Assembly (NCBI GenBank): GCA_965153455.1
Contig: OZ234500.1
Span: forward strand, 1 to 64,000
Direction: 5' to 3'
Origin: Sphagnum compactum
Lineage: Eukaryota; Bryophyta; Sphagnopsida; Sphagnales
DNA: 64,000 bases
Both the position numbers and the translations under genes were made by a program. Positions 33,501 to 45,139 of this stretch are shown one piece after another; the stretch's first letter is position 1; each line of letters begins with the position of its first letter. Below the pieces are notes generated by a model. That model was given only the letters and a program-made list of their open reading frames with translations, was not told where the DNA came from and ran no database searches.

Positions 33501-34740
33501 GAATTAATGTAGGATGCAGATTTTGTAGAGATGTCTGTGGACATTTTTTGCGGAGAGATTATGGTATACTTGTCCGTACTACTTTTGATTTTTCAAAAGC
33601 TCCGGCCTTTCACTTCTGCTTCTAGAACCAACACTGAGTTTGGCTCCAGTTATGCTTCGAGACTCAAGAGTAAATTTGGTTCGGGTTGCAGCTGCGAATC
33701 TTATTTCGAACCCAGATTCGGATATCAGACTGCAGCTCGAATGAGGACACTACTGATGTTTTGGATTCGCTGATGTATCATGAGTGCTCGTCAACATCTT
33801 TATTGAGTCTTCAGATTGCTGCCAGAATAATGCAAGAGAAATGCAGGATGCAGATTTTGTAGAGCTGTCTCTGCACATTTTTTTGTGGAGAGATTATGGT
33901 ATACTTGTCCATACTACATTTTTTTTTTCAAAAGCTCCGGCCTTTGACTTCTGCTTCTACCACCAACACTGAGTTTGGTTCGAGTTCTGCCTCTAGACTC
34001 AAGACTAAGTTCGGTTCGGGTTGCAGCTGCGGATCTTGTTTGGAACCCGGACTCGGATATCAGACTGCAGCTTGAATGAGGACACTAGTGATGTTTCGGA
34101 TTGGGTAATGTATCATGAGTGCTTGTCAACATCTTTATTGAGTCTTCGGATTGCTGCCAGAATAATGCAAGAGAAATGCAGGGTGCAGATTTTGTAAAGC
34201 TGTTTGTGGACATTTTTTGTGAAGAGATTATGGTACACTTGTCCATACTACATTTGTTTTTTCGAAAGCTCCGGCCTTTTTCCTTCTGCTTCTAGAACGA
34301 ACATTAAGTTTTGTTCGAGTTCTACTTCTAAACGCAAGAATAAGTTTGGTTCGGGTTGCAGCTGCGGATCTTGTTTTCAACCCGGATTTGGATATCAGAC
34401 TGCAGCTTGAATGGGGACTCTACGGATGATTTGGATTCGCTAATGCATCATGAGTGCTTGTGAACATCTTTATTGAGTCTTCAGATTGCTGCCAGAATAA
34501 TGCAGGAGAAATGCTGGATGAGGATTTTGTATAGCTATTTGTGGACATTCTTTTTGGAGAGGTTATGGTATATTTGTCCATACTACTTTTGTTTTTTCAA
34601 AAGCTCCGGCCTTTCACTTCTGCTTCTAGAACCAACACTGAGTTTGGCTCAAGTTATGCTTCGAGACTCAAGAGTAAATTTGGTTCGGGTTGCAGCTGCG
34701 GATCTTGTTTTGAACCCGGATTCGGATATCGGACTCGGAG
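30541..34740 (+). repeat. Subtelomeric satellite, ~335-bp units, 12 units plus a partial
   Basis: The landmark TATCATGAGTGCTTGT lies at 30791, 31127, 31425, 31759, 32096, 32430, 32768, 33100, 33439, 33776, 34111 and (as CATCATGAG) 34446. Intervals are 332-339 bp, with one 298-bp unit lacking one inner segment. Units are head to tail and similar, and each carries an internal subrepeat (TTTGGTTCGAGTT, then TTTGGTTCGGGTT). Two overlapping frames stay open in most units, giving peptides ending WNPDSDIRLQLE and GFGYQTAA; many units do not preserve either frame across boundaries. The array starts mid-unit at about 30548 and ends at about 34728, where the last unit changes to unrelated sequence. Confidence 0.92.
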
Positions 34741-37140
34741 AAGGTTGTTTGACTTCTCCCAGGGTTTACATTGATCTCATATCTTGGATATCATAATCGT
34801 ATTGAAAGCAGAACAGTTTCAGAAAGTCACCGTTTATCCTCCTCCAACTTCGACCGAAGTTCTGGACACCTTGCTTTGGCAACACAAACAGAGATAGGTT
34901 TTGAGTATTCAGAGCATGCATAGTGTCTACATTTCAGCTGACTGCTTGTCTTTCTTGGAGTTTTCTTCTCGTGCTGCGAGCCTGGGAGGACGAGTTTCTC
35001 GGAATGGACAATGTGTTTTTCAGGACTTTTGTTCACAATAGTTGCAACGAGATTTGTTTCTCAGTTATGAGTGAGTGTTTCGACTACTTTGGAGTGGTCG
35101 GGTGCTCTTTTCGTACAACAATTGCTGGGGGTTGGTGCAGGTCGTTGGGTTCGTTTATAGCTCTGAGCTATGTGCATCATGTGGATTGTGCTCACATCAA
35201 TTCCTCCGAGAAGGTTGACGACCCTTGTTCATGATCTGCAAGGTCATTTCTGCAACTACCGAGACAGCTGATAGAAGGACCGGTCTCAATTAGTCAATGG
35301 CCAGGAAGAAGATTTGAAACCTGTATGTTATATGAACTAGGAAAAATGTGGATTTCTGAAAGTACCCAATTGTGCATGGATATGGCGGGTAAGCCAACTT
35401 ACGGGGAAGGCAGAGGTCACATTTGCAGAGCGTTTCACGTCCGGTAATCAGCAACAAGCCATGGCAGCACCGAGACCAATTCACCGAATAGCCCCTCACA
35501 GTCCAACGTATTTACCGGGTATGATAAAAATGATTACCATCATCGAACATGGGTTTGCATTTTTAGTGGTTTTGTATGGAGGCATCCCTTTCACCTTAAA
35601 GAGCCAAATCCCAGTGCATAAATTGTTGTTGTCGGTGCAAAAGGGGTTGATACATTCATAAGGTGAGAAGCATCAGAGCCTCTAATGTTGTGTTGCGGTC
35701 GTATTACTTACGGGAAATTTGAAGCTCACTGAGATGCGCCGTAGATTTCTGGTGTACAATTGTGAGTCCTAAATTCTGGTTCCATCTTGCTCTTGCGCAG
35801 GGTTTTCCACCGGGCGTTCATCGATACTGATCTTACCATTTAATTTGGCGGCATACTACAACTAGGTGGGGATTACGGAAAGATAAAAATATTTGACTTG
35901 TTTGCGGACCATTTTCTTAACTTTCAGGCACTATCTTATTCCCTTACTCGCGTTGATTTATCCTCTCTACCGACCAATTCACTCAGGGACAATCACCAAA
36001 TGTTTTGTTTAGGAAGGCAATTTGTAGCTTTCCTTTCGAAGGTGGACGCTGATAGATAGTCCGAACGTTCCTCTCCTCTGGTGTGCGCGGTCTGATGGGT
36101 GCACAGCTCGGTGGCGCTGGTGCTCATCCATATGTACATGTATGGATGGAACCTGTACATGCGGAAGTGTGCTCGCATGGACTACACCTTCGTCTTCGAG
36201 TTTTCCCGTGGTTCCGAGCTTCACTGTGAGGAAGCCCTCCTAGTTTGCACAGCACTAACCACTGCACTTATAGGAGCTACGGTGATGCATTTGAGCATCC
36301 GTTCAATGTTGTTTCATGCACAAGCATCCGGTGATGTTGACCTCATTCTTGTGGCAGTTACGTCGGTCGGTTGCAAAATTGGATATCCTCACGTTCTGAA
36401 GAGCAAATTTGGCTCGAAAGACTTCCAAACCAGATTTTGCTCTAGACCAGCCGAATGCAACGCATCTTGCCTCATCATCGTATGTATAGGACTTGGAAAC
36501 ACTTCCTCATGGGTCAATTCCGGGGCGTCCCACGGTTTCAATGAATTGCAATAGAGTTGCCACCCGTGTTACGTCTATGGCGGTCGTTCGACGTTCGATT
36601 CATTCTCCTTCCTTGCACCCCCTTAGGAAGGTTTGCTCCTTGCGACTCACACGCAATATTTTCACCAATTGATGGTCGGTCGGTCTAAATCACTAACGAA
36701 TGGGTGACGTACTCTATGCTGACTGGTTCCTTCTGAACAAATTTTGTCGCATGATTGATTCGTGATGAAGCTCGTAAGCTGGCAAAGTCGGTGGATCTGG
36801 CAGTAAACCTAGGATAAATCAGAAATCATGTACTTGGGACGATGTTGAATTCGTTACAGCCAACGGTATCCATATCGAGAGGGAAAGTCTTGATTACTAA
36901 GATAGGACATTTGTCCGAGTAGACAAAGTAGTCATCGGATCGATGTTTTGGAACTTCAATTCGTCGGCATGTTTCTTCACATGTTCCTCAGATATCTGGA
37001 GCTTGCTGCAGAAGAAATGCAATGTTCTTTTTTATCGTGCAATGTTCTACGCAGATGTTAAAACTTTGTGAGTTAGACCAAATTTCAATTTTGGACGAAG
37101 TGGTAGTTGGTGCGTGAACCATGTGGCTTCCAATCATGGG
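34741..37140 (+). other. Unrecognised gene-like sequence
   Basis: Several frames look protein-like, including 34923-35234 and 36099-36554 on the plus strand, but I cannot place any of them in a family. A lone family-A tip, ATTACTAAGATAG followed by G, lies at 36893-36905 without hairpin or iterons. The sequence after it (TTTGTCCGAGTAGAC...) is again protein-like in one frame. Confidence 0.4.
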
Positions 37141-37500
37141 GAATTGCGGCGGAGGTTTGAACCAAGGTGTTCTAAACCGTCGCGGAGGCTCTAGGTGCCC
37201 GACGTTGCCTGCATGAAGTTTTGTAATTCCATAACATGAGTCGTGCTTCTGTTCGACCGGGTTTTAGGGTGCGCCTTGTGAATTGGGTCAGTGGAAACAT
37301 TCTCCAACAGATAGCACTGTTTATGGATGATGTAACCCTCGGTATTGATTATCGTTCGTTAAACCTGAGATACGGACACAAAGTTTTTCCCTACATGTTG
37401 TTGCGATGTCATATGTCTTGCAACCCACGGTGCGCCCTGGGCAATTTACGGATGCTTTTGCTGCGATGTGCCCATAACACGTTTACGACGCCATAAGTTC
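37141..37500 (+). pseudogene. Gene fragment related to 4941-5160
   Basis: It shares GTTTGAACCAAGGTG, AGTTTTGTAATTCCATAA, GGTGCGCCTTGTGAATTGGG and TATTGATTATCGTT with the telomere-proximal copy, in the same order. The frame at 37236-37496 is open for 86 codons but unrecognised. This copy is less decayed than the one at 4.9 kb. Confidence 0.5.
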
Positions 37501-37632
37501 CACGGTGAATACGACATAGACTTACTGTGGAACGTCCTATTTGCAATTGTGTCGTTTAAACCCTAATACAATACATCTTGTTAGTAGACAGCTGCAATCT
37601 GCATTGCGCGACGGTGATCAATCGAGTGCAAC

Positions 37633-39003
37633 ATGATTCGTCGAAGAAACAAACATGCAGTCGTGTCTAAAATGAATGAAGGTTGCGTACCCTGGGAAAC
37701 TTAAAATCCTAGGGATAATCTGTGAAACTTGGCTGAGTCTGATGGAGAGAGGATCAAACCGATGACCCCGAGTCATTCCTCACAAACTGAATGTGACTGG
37801 CATTGACTCGAACTACTTCTCGTTGCTTATCGCCGTTGATGTTTGTTTGGGCAGTCCGGTGGCTGAACTCTTGGGCTCGCATAACACCGAGGAAGAAGTA
37901 GCCCACTTTCGAAATCATGCACGAGTTCCTTGGGCTCTTTACCCTGGGCTCGATCCATCGAGTTTTGTTTTTCCTTTCTTATCGTCTTTGTTCTCGTCGC
38001 ACCCCTGGCTTAGTACAGCCGGAACCCTGGCTGCTTCAAGTCGTATTCTCGGCCTTCCTATCGTGTGTGCTGTGATCGTTGCGGCGGGCATGAACCTTGT
38101 AAGCCTGCGTTCAAATCTGCGGAGAGATAAAAACAACGATCGAAAAACACTTACGCCTCATAAATTATTTCTCGTTTTGTGGTTATTATTGAAGAACAAG
38201 GCTATTCGAAAATAAAACAAAATAGCCTGAGAAATTCAAAAATGAAAAATAAATAAATAAATAAAAAGGAAAAAAAGAATCATCAGAAAAAATATTAGTA
38301 ATCTTTTTCGTTTTGTGGAAATGAAATTTCACTTTCTAATTATTATTTAGAAAACCTTTTTGAAAAAAAATTGAAAAAGCAAAGGAATGCAAAAAACACA
38401 AAGAAATCCTAAGACCGAAACAAAAAAAAAGAAAAGAAATGGGGATCTTATATTCTTATATAGTAAACGACGTCGTGGACGAGATGAAGCTTTCCATCCA
38501 TCCGTCCGTTGCGTCATCCATCTTCTCATCTGCCCGTCATCCATCCAAACACAACAAATATATATCTTAAAAAAGGACCTTAAATGTACCCATATCCCCG
38601 TCCTCCTTCCACCCTGAACCCATATATCTAGGGGTACCCATTTCCCCCCTCCCCCTCAACAGTAAAAAAAAAATTAAAAAAATGCATCAAGGTGCACCCC
38701 TAAACCCCCCCCTCGCACAATCAACCCAATATAAACCCTGCCCCTTCTCCACAGTAAAAAGTAATTTCCTAAAACTTACGAGTAGTAAAAAAAGTAACAA
38801 AACTTACCCCTTTCACCAGTAAAAAGTAACTTACAAACTTACGACCAGTAAAGAAAGTAACTAAAAGTAACTAAAAGTGAAAAAAGTCAACAAAAACAGC
38901 CCGGCATCGCGCGAAAACAGCCCGGCACTCCTGTGTATTTTCTCTGGTCAAACAGCCCCCAGCCCCCGGCATTACACTCGTAATGCTCCGATTACTAAGA
39001 TAG
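37633..39003 (+). mobile_element. Hairpin-ended element, family A copy 2 (apparently full length)
   Basis: The left limit is set by comparison with the minus-strand copy at 42276-43653: the two share sequence from GATTCGTCGAAGAAAC onward and differ before it. Contents in order: a 46-bp leader, GTTGCGTACCCTGGG, the protein-like frame, A/T-rich sequence, CCATCCATCCGTCCG repeats, C/T-rich stretches, GTAAC runs, two CAGCCCGGCA iterons, the hairpin (38969-38986) and the tip ATTACTAAGATAG ending at 39003. A second copy follows with no intervening base. Confidence 0.75.
37766..38215 (+). other. Open frame inside family A copy 2
   Basis: The frame opens after TGA at 37763 and runs to TAA at 38213. 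The first usable codon often taken as a start is GTG at 37793; no ATG precedes the hydrophobic core near the middle. The product has a Leu/Ser/Phe-rich centre, a hydrophobic PIVCAVIVAAG stretch and a basic tail, and is not recognised. The intact copies at 39088 and 43514 (minus) differ mainly by amino-acid-changing substitutions. It may be an internal exon of a captured gene, or non-coding. Confidence 0.35.
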
Positions 39004-40336
39004 GTTGCGTACCCTGGGAAACTTAAAATCCTAGGGATAATCTGTGAAACTTGGCTGAGTCTGATGGAGAGAGGATCAAACCGATGACCCCGAGTCATTC
39101 CTCGCAAACTGAATGTGACTGGCATTGACTCGAACTACTTCTCGTTGCTTATCTCCGTTGATGTTTGTTTGGGCAGTCCGGTGGCTGAACTCTTGGGCTC
39201 GCATAACACCGAGGAAGAAGTAGCCCACTATCGAAATCATGCACGAGTTCCTTGGGCTCTTTACCCTGGGCTCGATCCATCGAGTTTTGTTTTTCCTTTC
39301 TTATCGTCTTTGTTCTCGTCGCACCCCTGGCTTAGTACAGCCGGAACCCTGGCTGCTTCAAGTCGTATTCTCGGCCTTCCTATCGTGTGTGCTGTGATCG
39401 TTGCGGCGGGCATGAACCTTGCAAGCCTGCGTTCAAATCTGCGGAGAGATAAAAACAACGATCGAAAAACACTTATGCCTCATAAATTATTTCTCGTTTT
39501 GTGGTTATTATTGAAGAACAAGGCTATTCGAAAATAAAACAAAATAGCCTGAGAAATTCAAAAATGAAAAATAAATAAATAAATAAAAAGGAAAAAAAGA
39601 ATCATCAGAAAAAATATTAGTAATATTTTTCGTTCTGTGGAAATGAAATTTCACTTTCTAATTATTATTTAGAAAACCTTTTTGAAAAAAAATTGAAAAA
39701 GAAAAGGAATGCAAAAAACACAAAGAAAGAAAGACCGAAACAAAAAAAAGATAAAAAAATGGGGATCTTATATTCTTATATAGTAAACGACGTCGTGGAT
39801 GAGATGAAGCTTTCCATCCATCCGTCCGTCGCGTCATCCATCTTCTCATCTGCCCGTCATCCATCCAAACACAACAAATATATATCTTAAAAAGGGACCT
39901 TAAATGTACCCATATCCCCGTCCTCCTTCCACCCTGAACCCATATATCTAGGGGTACCCATTTCCCCCCTCCCCCTCAATAGTAAAAAAAAAAATTAAAA
40001 AAATGCATCAAGGTGCACCCCTAAACCCCCCCCCTCGCACAATCAACCCAATATAAACCCTGCCCCTTCTCCACAGTAAAAAGTAATTTCCTAAAACTTA
40101 CGAGTAGTAAAAAAAGTAACATAAAGTAACAAAACTTACCCCTTTCACCAGTAAAAAGTAACTTACAAAACTTACGACCAGTAAAAAAAGTAACTAAAAG
40201 TAACTAAAAGTGAAAAAAGTCAATAAAAACAGCCCGGCATCGCGCGAAAACAGCCCGGCACTCCTGTGTATTTTCTCTGGTCAAACAGCCCCCAGCCCCC
40301 GGCATTACACTCGTAATGCTCCGATTACTAAGATAG
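39004..40336 (+). mobile_element. Hairpin-ended element, family A copy 3 (tandem to copy 2)
   Basis: It starts at GTTGCGTACCCTGGG immediately after the tip of copy 2, so it lacks the 46-bp leader. It is about 1,333 bp long and almost identical to copy 2 (offset 1,322 bp). The hairpin is at 40302-40319 and the tip ends at 40336. Confidence 0.8.
39088..39537 (+). other. Open frame inside family A copy 3
   Basis: The same frame as in copy 2, with the first GTG at 39115. Compared with copy 2 it changes Ala to Ser, Phe to Tyr, Val to Ala and Thr to Met, all nonsynonymous. There is no ATG start. Confidence 0.35.
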
Positions 40337-40469
40337 GATGCTCCAGTAAATCAGTGCATGGTCCACTAAGAGGAGGAAACTGAACAAGTGGAACACGTCG
40401 TATTGCACCGGCAAGGGGTGTACGAGGATACAAACGCCTCAAAGTAGAATTTGGGTGGACTGAAATCAT

Positions 40470-40790
40470 TGATGGACGCGTCTCTGCCATAATCAAATCT
40501 CAAATCTACCAAATGCCAAACTCAAATCTCAAATCTACCAAATGCCAAACTCAAATTTACCAAATGCCAAAAGTCTACAAAACACAAATCTCAAATTACT
40601 AAATACCAAATAACCCAAAAGTGTAAAACTATCCCCTAACAACTAGATTTTAACAAATAGATTTTAACAACTATATTTTAACAACTACATTTCAACAACT
40701 ACATTTTAACAACTACATTTTAACAACTACATTTCAACAACAACATTTTAACAACTACATTTTAACAACTATATTTTAACAACTACAATA
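40470..40790 (+). repeat. Short-period tandem repeats
   Basis: CAAATCTCAAATCTACCAAA-type units (40497-40620) are followed by about ten 15-bp units of the form AACAACTACATTTT (40640-40785). No gene is seen. Confidence 0.85.
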
Positions 40791-41095
40791 TACCCGGAGT
40801 CGATAAACCCGGATTTGATAAACCCGGTTGACACAAACCCGGATTTGGTAAACCGGTTTTCATATACCCGGAGTCGGTAAACCCGGTTGACACAAACCCG
40901 GACTTGGTAAACCGGTTTTCATATACCCGGAGTCGCTAAACCGGGTTGACACAAACCCGGATTTGGTAAACCGGTTTCATATACCCGGAGTCGGTAAACC
41001 CGGTTGACACAAACACGGATTTGGTAAACACGGTTTTCGTACACCCGGACTCGGTAAACCCCGTTGACACAAAGCCCGATTTGGTAACCGATTTT
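40791..41095 (+). repeat. ~60-bp tandem array of CCCGG words
   Basis: Five imperfect units of the type TATACCCGGAGTCGGTAAAC followed by CCGGTTGACACAAACCCGGA and TTTGGTAAACCGG lie head to tail. The minus-strand frame through them (40919-41137) repeats VYRVRVYENRVYQ and is an echo of the DNA repeat. Confidence 0.85.
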
Positions 41096-41515
41096 CATAA
41101 ACTTGGCATAACTCCATAAATTTGGCAAAACTAACACATAACTTTATATTTTTGGCAAAAGTTCATATAATTCCAAAACTAACACATAACTTTATATTTT
41201 TGGCAAAAATTCATATAATTCCATATTTTTGGCAAAACTTCATATAATTCCATATTTTTGGCAAAACTTGGCATAACTCCATAAATTTGTCAAAACTAAG
41301 ACATAATTTTATATTTTTGGCAAAACTAAGACATAACTTTATATTTATGGCAAAACATGGCATAACTCCATAAATTTCACAAAACTAAGACATAACTTTA
41401 TATTTTTCGTAAAACTTGATATAATTCTATATTTTTGGCAAAACTTCACATATTTCCATATTCTTAGCAAAACTTCACATAATTCCATATTTTTGGATAA
41501 ACTTCCCCCCTCAAA
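41096..41515 (+). repeat. ~28-bp tandem array (TTTTTGGCAAAACTT type)
   Basis: Units of the form ATAATTCCATATTTTTGGCA followed by AAACTTCA repeat with variation. The same array type recurs at 46350-46800 and 47660-47840. Confidence 0.85.
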
Positions 41516-42008
41516 TTCTGTGAACCACAAGGAAAGTCAACCAGAGACTGAAAAGTCAAACCCCCCCATATCTTCCAAATGGTGATAGTGTAAGCAAATT
41601 TTTTTACATCATTGGATTTAGAACACTTGAAAATGGGGGGGTAGGCCACCTCCAAATATCACAAACAACACCGCAATCAGGTCAAAATGCCCATCAAACA
41701 CAAAAACCCCAAATCTCCTATATCTTGCAAATCTGACACTTTCAAGCAAAAATAACTCCACCACTAGCCTTAAAACACTTGAAAATGGGGGGGTAGGTCA
41801 CTTCAAAACCTTCAACATGTATCATAATTAACCTTTTATGCCCTCATCTATCCGGCCCCCCTAAAATTTCACACCCCCCATATCTTCCAAATGGTGATAG
41901 ATTAAGCGAATTTTATTGCACCATTGGCTTTAGAACCCTTGGAAATGGGGGGGTAGGTCACCTCAAAACCCAAAAAAAAAAACCCAATTTTGGTGGGGAC
42001 ACACATGT
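41516..42008 (+). repeat. Subtelomeric S block copy 1
   Basis: This carries words shared by all S blocks: CCCCCCATATCTTCCAAATG, GGTGATAGTGTAA, GAACACTTGAAAATGGGGGG, TAGGTCAC, and a final CCAATTTTGGTGGGGACAC. Copies lie at 43654, 46800, 47880 and, more diverged, 60181. No protein is encoded. The block ends at a telomere-repeat tract. Confidence 0.8.
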
Positions 42009-42082
42009 AACCCTAAACCCTAAACCCTTAACCCTTAACCCTAAACCCTAAACCCTAAAACCCTAAACCCTAAACCCTAAAT
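42009..42082 (+). repeat. Interstitial telomeric repeat 1
   Basis: About ten CCCTAAA-type units, including CCCTTAA and CCCTAAAA variants, lie in the same orientation as the chromosome end. They directly follow the S-block end GGTGGGGACACACATGTAA. Confidence 0.95.
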
Positions 42083-42275
42083 ATAGAAAGAATATGGTGA
42101 GACAAAAGTTATAAGGTAGTTTTGCATAAGGAGGGGAGAAAGCAAAAGGATTTGCATAGAGGAGGATAAAGCAAATAAGCTTAGCACGGGGGTAAAGCGC
42201 GGTAAAGCGAGAAAAAGTCCGGTAAAACGCGGTAAGCGGGAGAAAGCAATGTAAAGCGGGGTAAACGAGAGAAAG
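42083..42275 (-). repeat. GGTAAAGCG satellite (reverse of CGCTTTACC)
   Basis: This short stretch of GGTAAAGCG and GAGAAAGC words is the reverse complement of the large satellites at 48557 and 58753. It abuts the tip of the minus-strand A element, just as the 58753 satellite abuts the tip of the last A element. Confidence 0.75.
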
Positions 42276-43653
42276 CTATCTTAGTAATCGGAGCATTACG
42301 AGTGTAATGCCGGGGGCTGGGGGCTGTTTGACCAGAGAAAATACACAGGAGTGCCGGGCTGTTTTCGCGCGATGCCGGGCTGTTTTTGTTGACTTTTTTT
42401 ACTTTTAGTTGTTTTTAGTTACTTTTTTTAGTGGTCGTAAGTTTTGTAAGTTACTTTTTACTGGTGAAAGGGGTAAGTTTTGTTACTATTTTTACTACTC
42501 GTAAGTTTTAGGAAATTACTTTTTACTATGGAGAAGGGGCAGGGTTTATATTGGGTTGATTGTGCGAGGGGGGGGTTTAGGGGTGCACCTTGATGCATTT
42601 TTTTAATTTTTTTTTTACTGTTGAGGGGGAAGGGGGAAATGGGTACCCCTAGATATATGGGTTCAGGGTGGAAGGAGGACGGGGATATGGGTACATTTAA
42701 GGTCCCTTTTTAAAATATATATTTGTTGTGTTTGGATGGATGACGGGCAGATGAGAAGATGGATGACGCAACGGACGGATGGATGGAAAGCTTCATCTCG
42801 TCCACGACGTCGTTTACTATATAAGAATATAAGATCCCCATTTCTTTATCTTTTTTTTGTTTTGGTCTTAGGGTTTCTTTGTGTTTTTTGCATTCCTTTT
42901 CTTTTTCAATTTTTTTTCAAAAAGGTTTTCTAAATAATAATTAGAAAGTGAAATTTCATTTCCACAGAACGAAAAAGATTACTAATATTTTTTCTGATGA
43001 TTCTTTTTTTCCTTTTTATTTATTTATTTATTTTTCATTTTTCAATTTCTCAGGCTATTTTGTTTTATTTTCGAATAGCCTTGTTCTTCAATAATAACCA
43101 CAAAACGAGAAATAATTTATGAAGCGTAAGTGTTTTTTGATCGTTGTTTTTATCTCTCCGTAGATTTGAACGCAGGCTTGCAAGGTTCATGCCCGCCGCA
43201 ACGATCACAGCACACACGATAGGAAGGCCGAGAATACGACTTGAAGCAGCCAGGGTTCCGGCTGTACTAAGCCAGGGGTGCGACGAGAACAAAGAGAATA
43301 AGAAAGGAAAAACAAAACTCGATGGATCGAGCCCAGGGTAAAGAGCCCAAGGAACTCGTGCATGATTTCGGTAGTGGGCTACTTTTTCCTCGGTGTTATG
43401 CGAGCCCAAGAGTTCAGCCACCGGACTGCCCAAACAAACATCAACGAAGATAAGCAACGAGAAGTAGTTCGAGTCAATGCCAGTCACATTCAGTTTACGA
43501 GGAATGACTCGGGGTCATTGGTTTGATCCTCTCTCCATCAAACTCAGCCAAGTTTCACAGATTATCCCTAGGATTTTAAGTTTCCCAGGGTACGCAACCT
43601 TCATTCATTTTAGACACGACTGCATGTTTGTTTCTTCGACGAATCACTAAAAC
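42276..43653 (-). mobile_element. Hairpin-ended element, family A copy 4 (full length, minus strand)
   Basis: This is a complete copy in inverted orientation: the tip CTATCTTAGTAAT begins at 42276, the hairpin is at 42293-42310, then come iterons, GTAAC runs, CCATCC repeats and the protein-like frame, with the leader reaching about 43653. It is very similar to copy 2, including the 46-bp leader. Confidence 0.75.
43065..43514 (-). other. Open frame inside family A copy 4
   Basis: The same frame as in copies 2 and 3, with the first GTG at 43487 and the stop at 43065. It differs by Ser to Phe, Glu to Lys and a few others, again mostly nonsynonymous. There is no ATG start. Confidence 0.35.
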
Positions 43654-43928
43654 TAACATCACCATTAGCTTTAAAACACTTGAAAATGGGGGGGTAGGTC
43701 ACTTCAAAACATTCAAAATCCATAATAATTACCCCTAAACACCTTCATTTATCCCGAGACCCCAAATTTTCATACCCCCCATATCTCATAAATGGTGATA
43801 GATTATGAAAATGTTTTTACACCATTGGATTCACAACCCTTGAAAATGGGGGGGTAGGTCACCTCAAAACTCCAAAAAAAAAACCCAATTTTGGTGGGGA
43901 CACACATGTAACCCTAAACCCTAAACCC
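43654..43928 (+). repeat. S block copy 2 (partial) with interstitial telomere repeat
   Basis: It contains GAAAATGGGGGGGTAGGTCAC twice, CCCCCCATATCTCATAAATG, and the end GGTGGGGACACACATGTAA, followed by two and a half CCCTAAA units (43911-43928). It begins immediately beyond the leader of the minus-strand A element. Confidence 0.8.
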
Positions 43929-44496
43929 TGGGTTCATTCAAGCCTGCTGCAAACCCTCCGACTTGAATGAACTTCTGTCTGCCTTCGCATCTCTTACAAA
44001 TTCATTGGGCCTGTGCAAGTTTGATTATCTGGGTTGGTGATCTTGGGTCCATATCTTGCTCTGTGCTAACCTGGGCATCCTCGAGCAAAAGTAGTACCCT
44101 TTCGAGCTCTTGCTCAAGCTTCCCCCGGTCTTGTGCTCAAGATCGTCAATTGAGGTTTTTCTGAGGTCAAGCTCAATTTCAATCTCTATCGGGCTGGGGC
44201 ATCCTTGGAAGCTATGCTTGCTTTGGCAGCAGCCAGACTTTTCGGTGGATTGTCCATCTCTTCCTGTGACAGATGTTTCTTCTTGTCCTCCGATCTCTCA
44301 ACATTGAAACCGTTGGCTTTCTTGTGCACCCAAATTCGTTCATCCATTGGCGATTGTTGTAGTTCCTCACGGTCCCTTTCTGTATGTCTGAAATCGAACC
44401 TGTGGTCTTCCGAGGCTGTCACGCTCTTGATCAATCTGTACATACATGTTTGAGTTGCACCTCTTTGATCTGCATATTCTTTGCGGACGATAAGAG
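43929..44496 (-). other. Unrecognised gene-like fragment
   Basis: On the minus strand a frame (44443-44186, open upstream to about 44490) encodes a charged, protein-like sequence with HTERDREELQQSPMDERIW and HLSQEEMDNPPKSLAAAKAS. It ends in a stop, and further protein-like pieces follow in other frames. I recognise no family. It could be an amplified transposon or gene exon. Confidence 0.4.
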
Positions 44497-44700
44497 GAAC
44501 TTGGGGTCAAAACCTATAACAGAAAGGGTGATGTTATTGGGAACATAGGGAACATACCAAAAAGCCATTGGCCATTTGGTGGGAACTTGAAGGAATCGTA
44601 AGGAATGCATTCATTTAGGAACACCAAATTCCAAAATTTGACCCCCTGTCTTGTCCCTACCCACTCCACAATCAAAAAACAATATTAAAAAAAAATAAAA

Positions 44701-44743
<43 letters not shown>

Positions 44744-45139
44744 TCCCTTCCTCCTTCCACATGTCAAATGAAGGCCAAAAAAAAAAAACATACACCTCCA
44801 CCCCCCTCCCCCTCAACAGTAAACAAAAAAAGAAAATAATCAAGGTGCACCCTTTCCCCCGGTGCACCCTTTCCCCCGTCTCCACAGTAAAAAGTAATTT
44901 CCCTAAAATTACAGCCAGTAACAAAAAGTAACAAAAAGTAACATCTCTTACCCCTAAACCCAGTAAAAAGTAACTGTCAAAACTTACCACCAGTAAAAAA
45001 AAGTAACTAAAAGTAACTAAAGTCAACAAAAACAGCCCGGCACCATGCTAAAACAGCCCAGCACCATTGTGTATAAAACCTGGTCAAACAGCCCCCAGCC
45101 CCCGGCATTATGCCCATGATGCTCAGATCATACCTTAAG
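44497..45139 (+). mobile_element. Hairpin-ended short element, family B copy 3
   Basis: It is nearly identical to 2989-3611, starting GAACTTGGGGTCAAAAC and ending at the tip ATCATACCTTAAG. It differs mainly by a longer TA run (about 44705-44738). Iterons read CAGCCCGGCACCATGCT and CAGCCCAGCACCATTG; the hairpin is at 45105-45122. The flanks differ from those of the first copy, which sets both element ends. Confidence 0.75.

Noticed and set aside
36600-37130. Reverse transcriptase remnant
   Set aside because: A short LAKSVDLAVNLG-like stretch suggested it, but no catalytic or neighbouring motifs could be followed.
40791-41095. CRISPR-like array
   Set aside because: Units are contiguous with no unique spacers, and the sequence is eukaryotic subtelomere.
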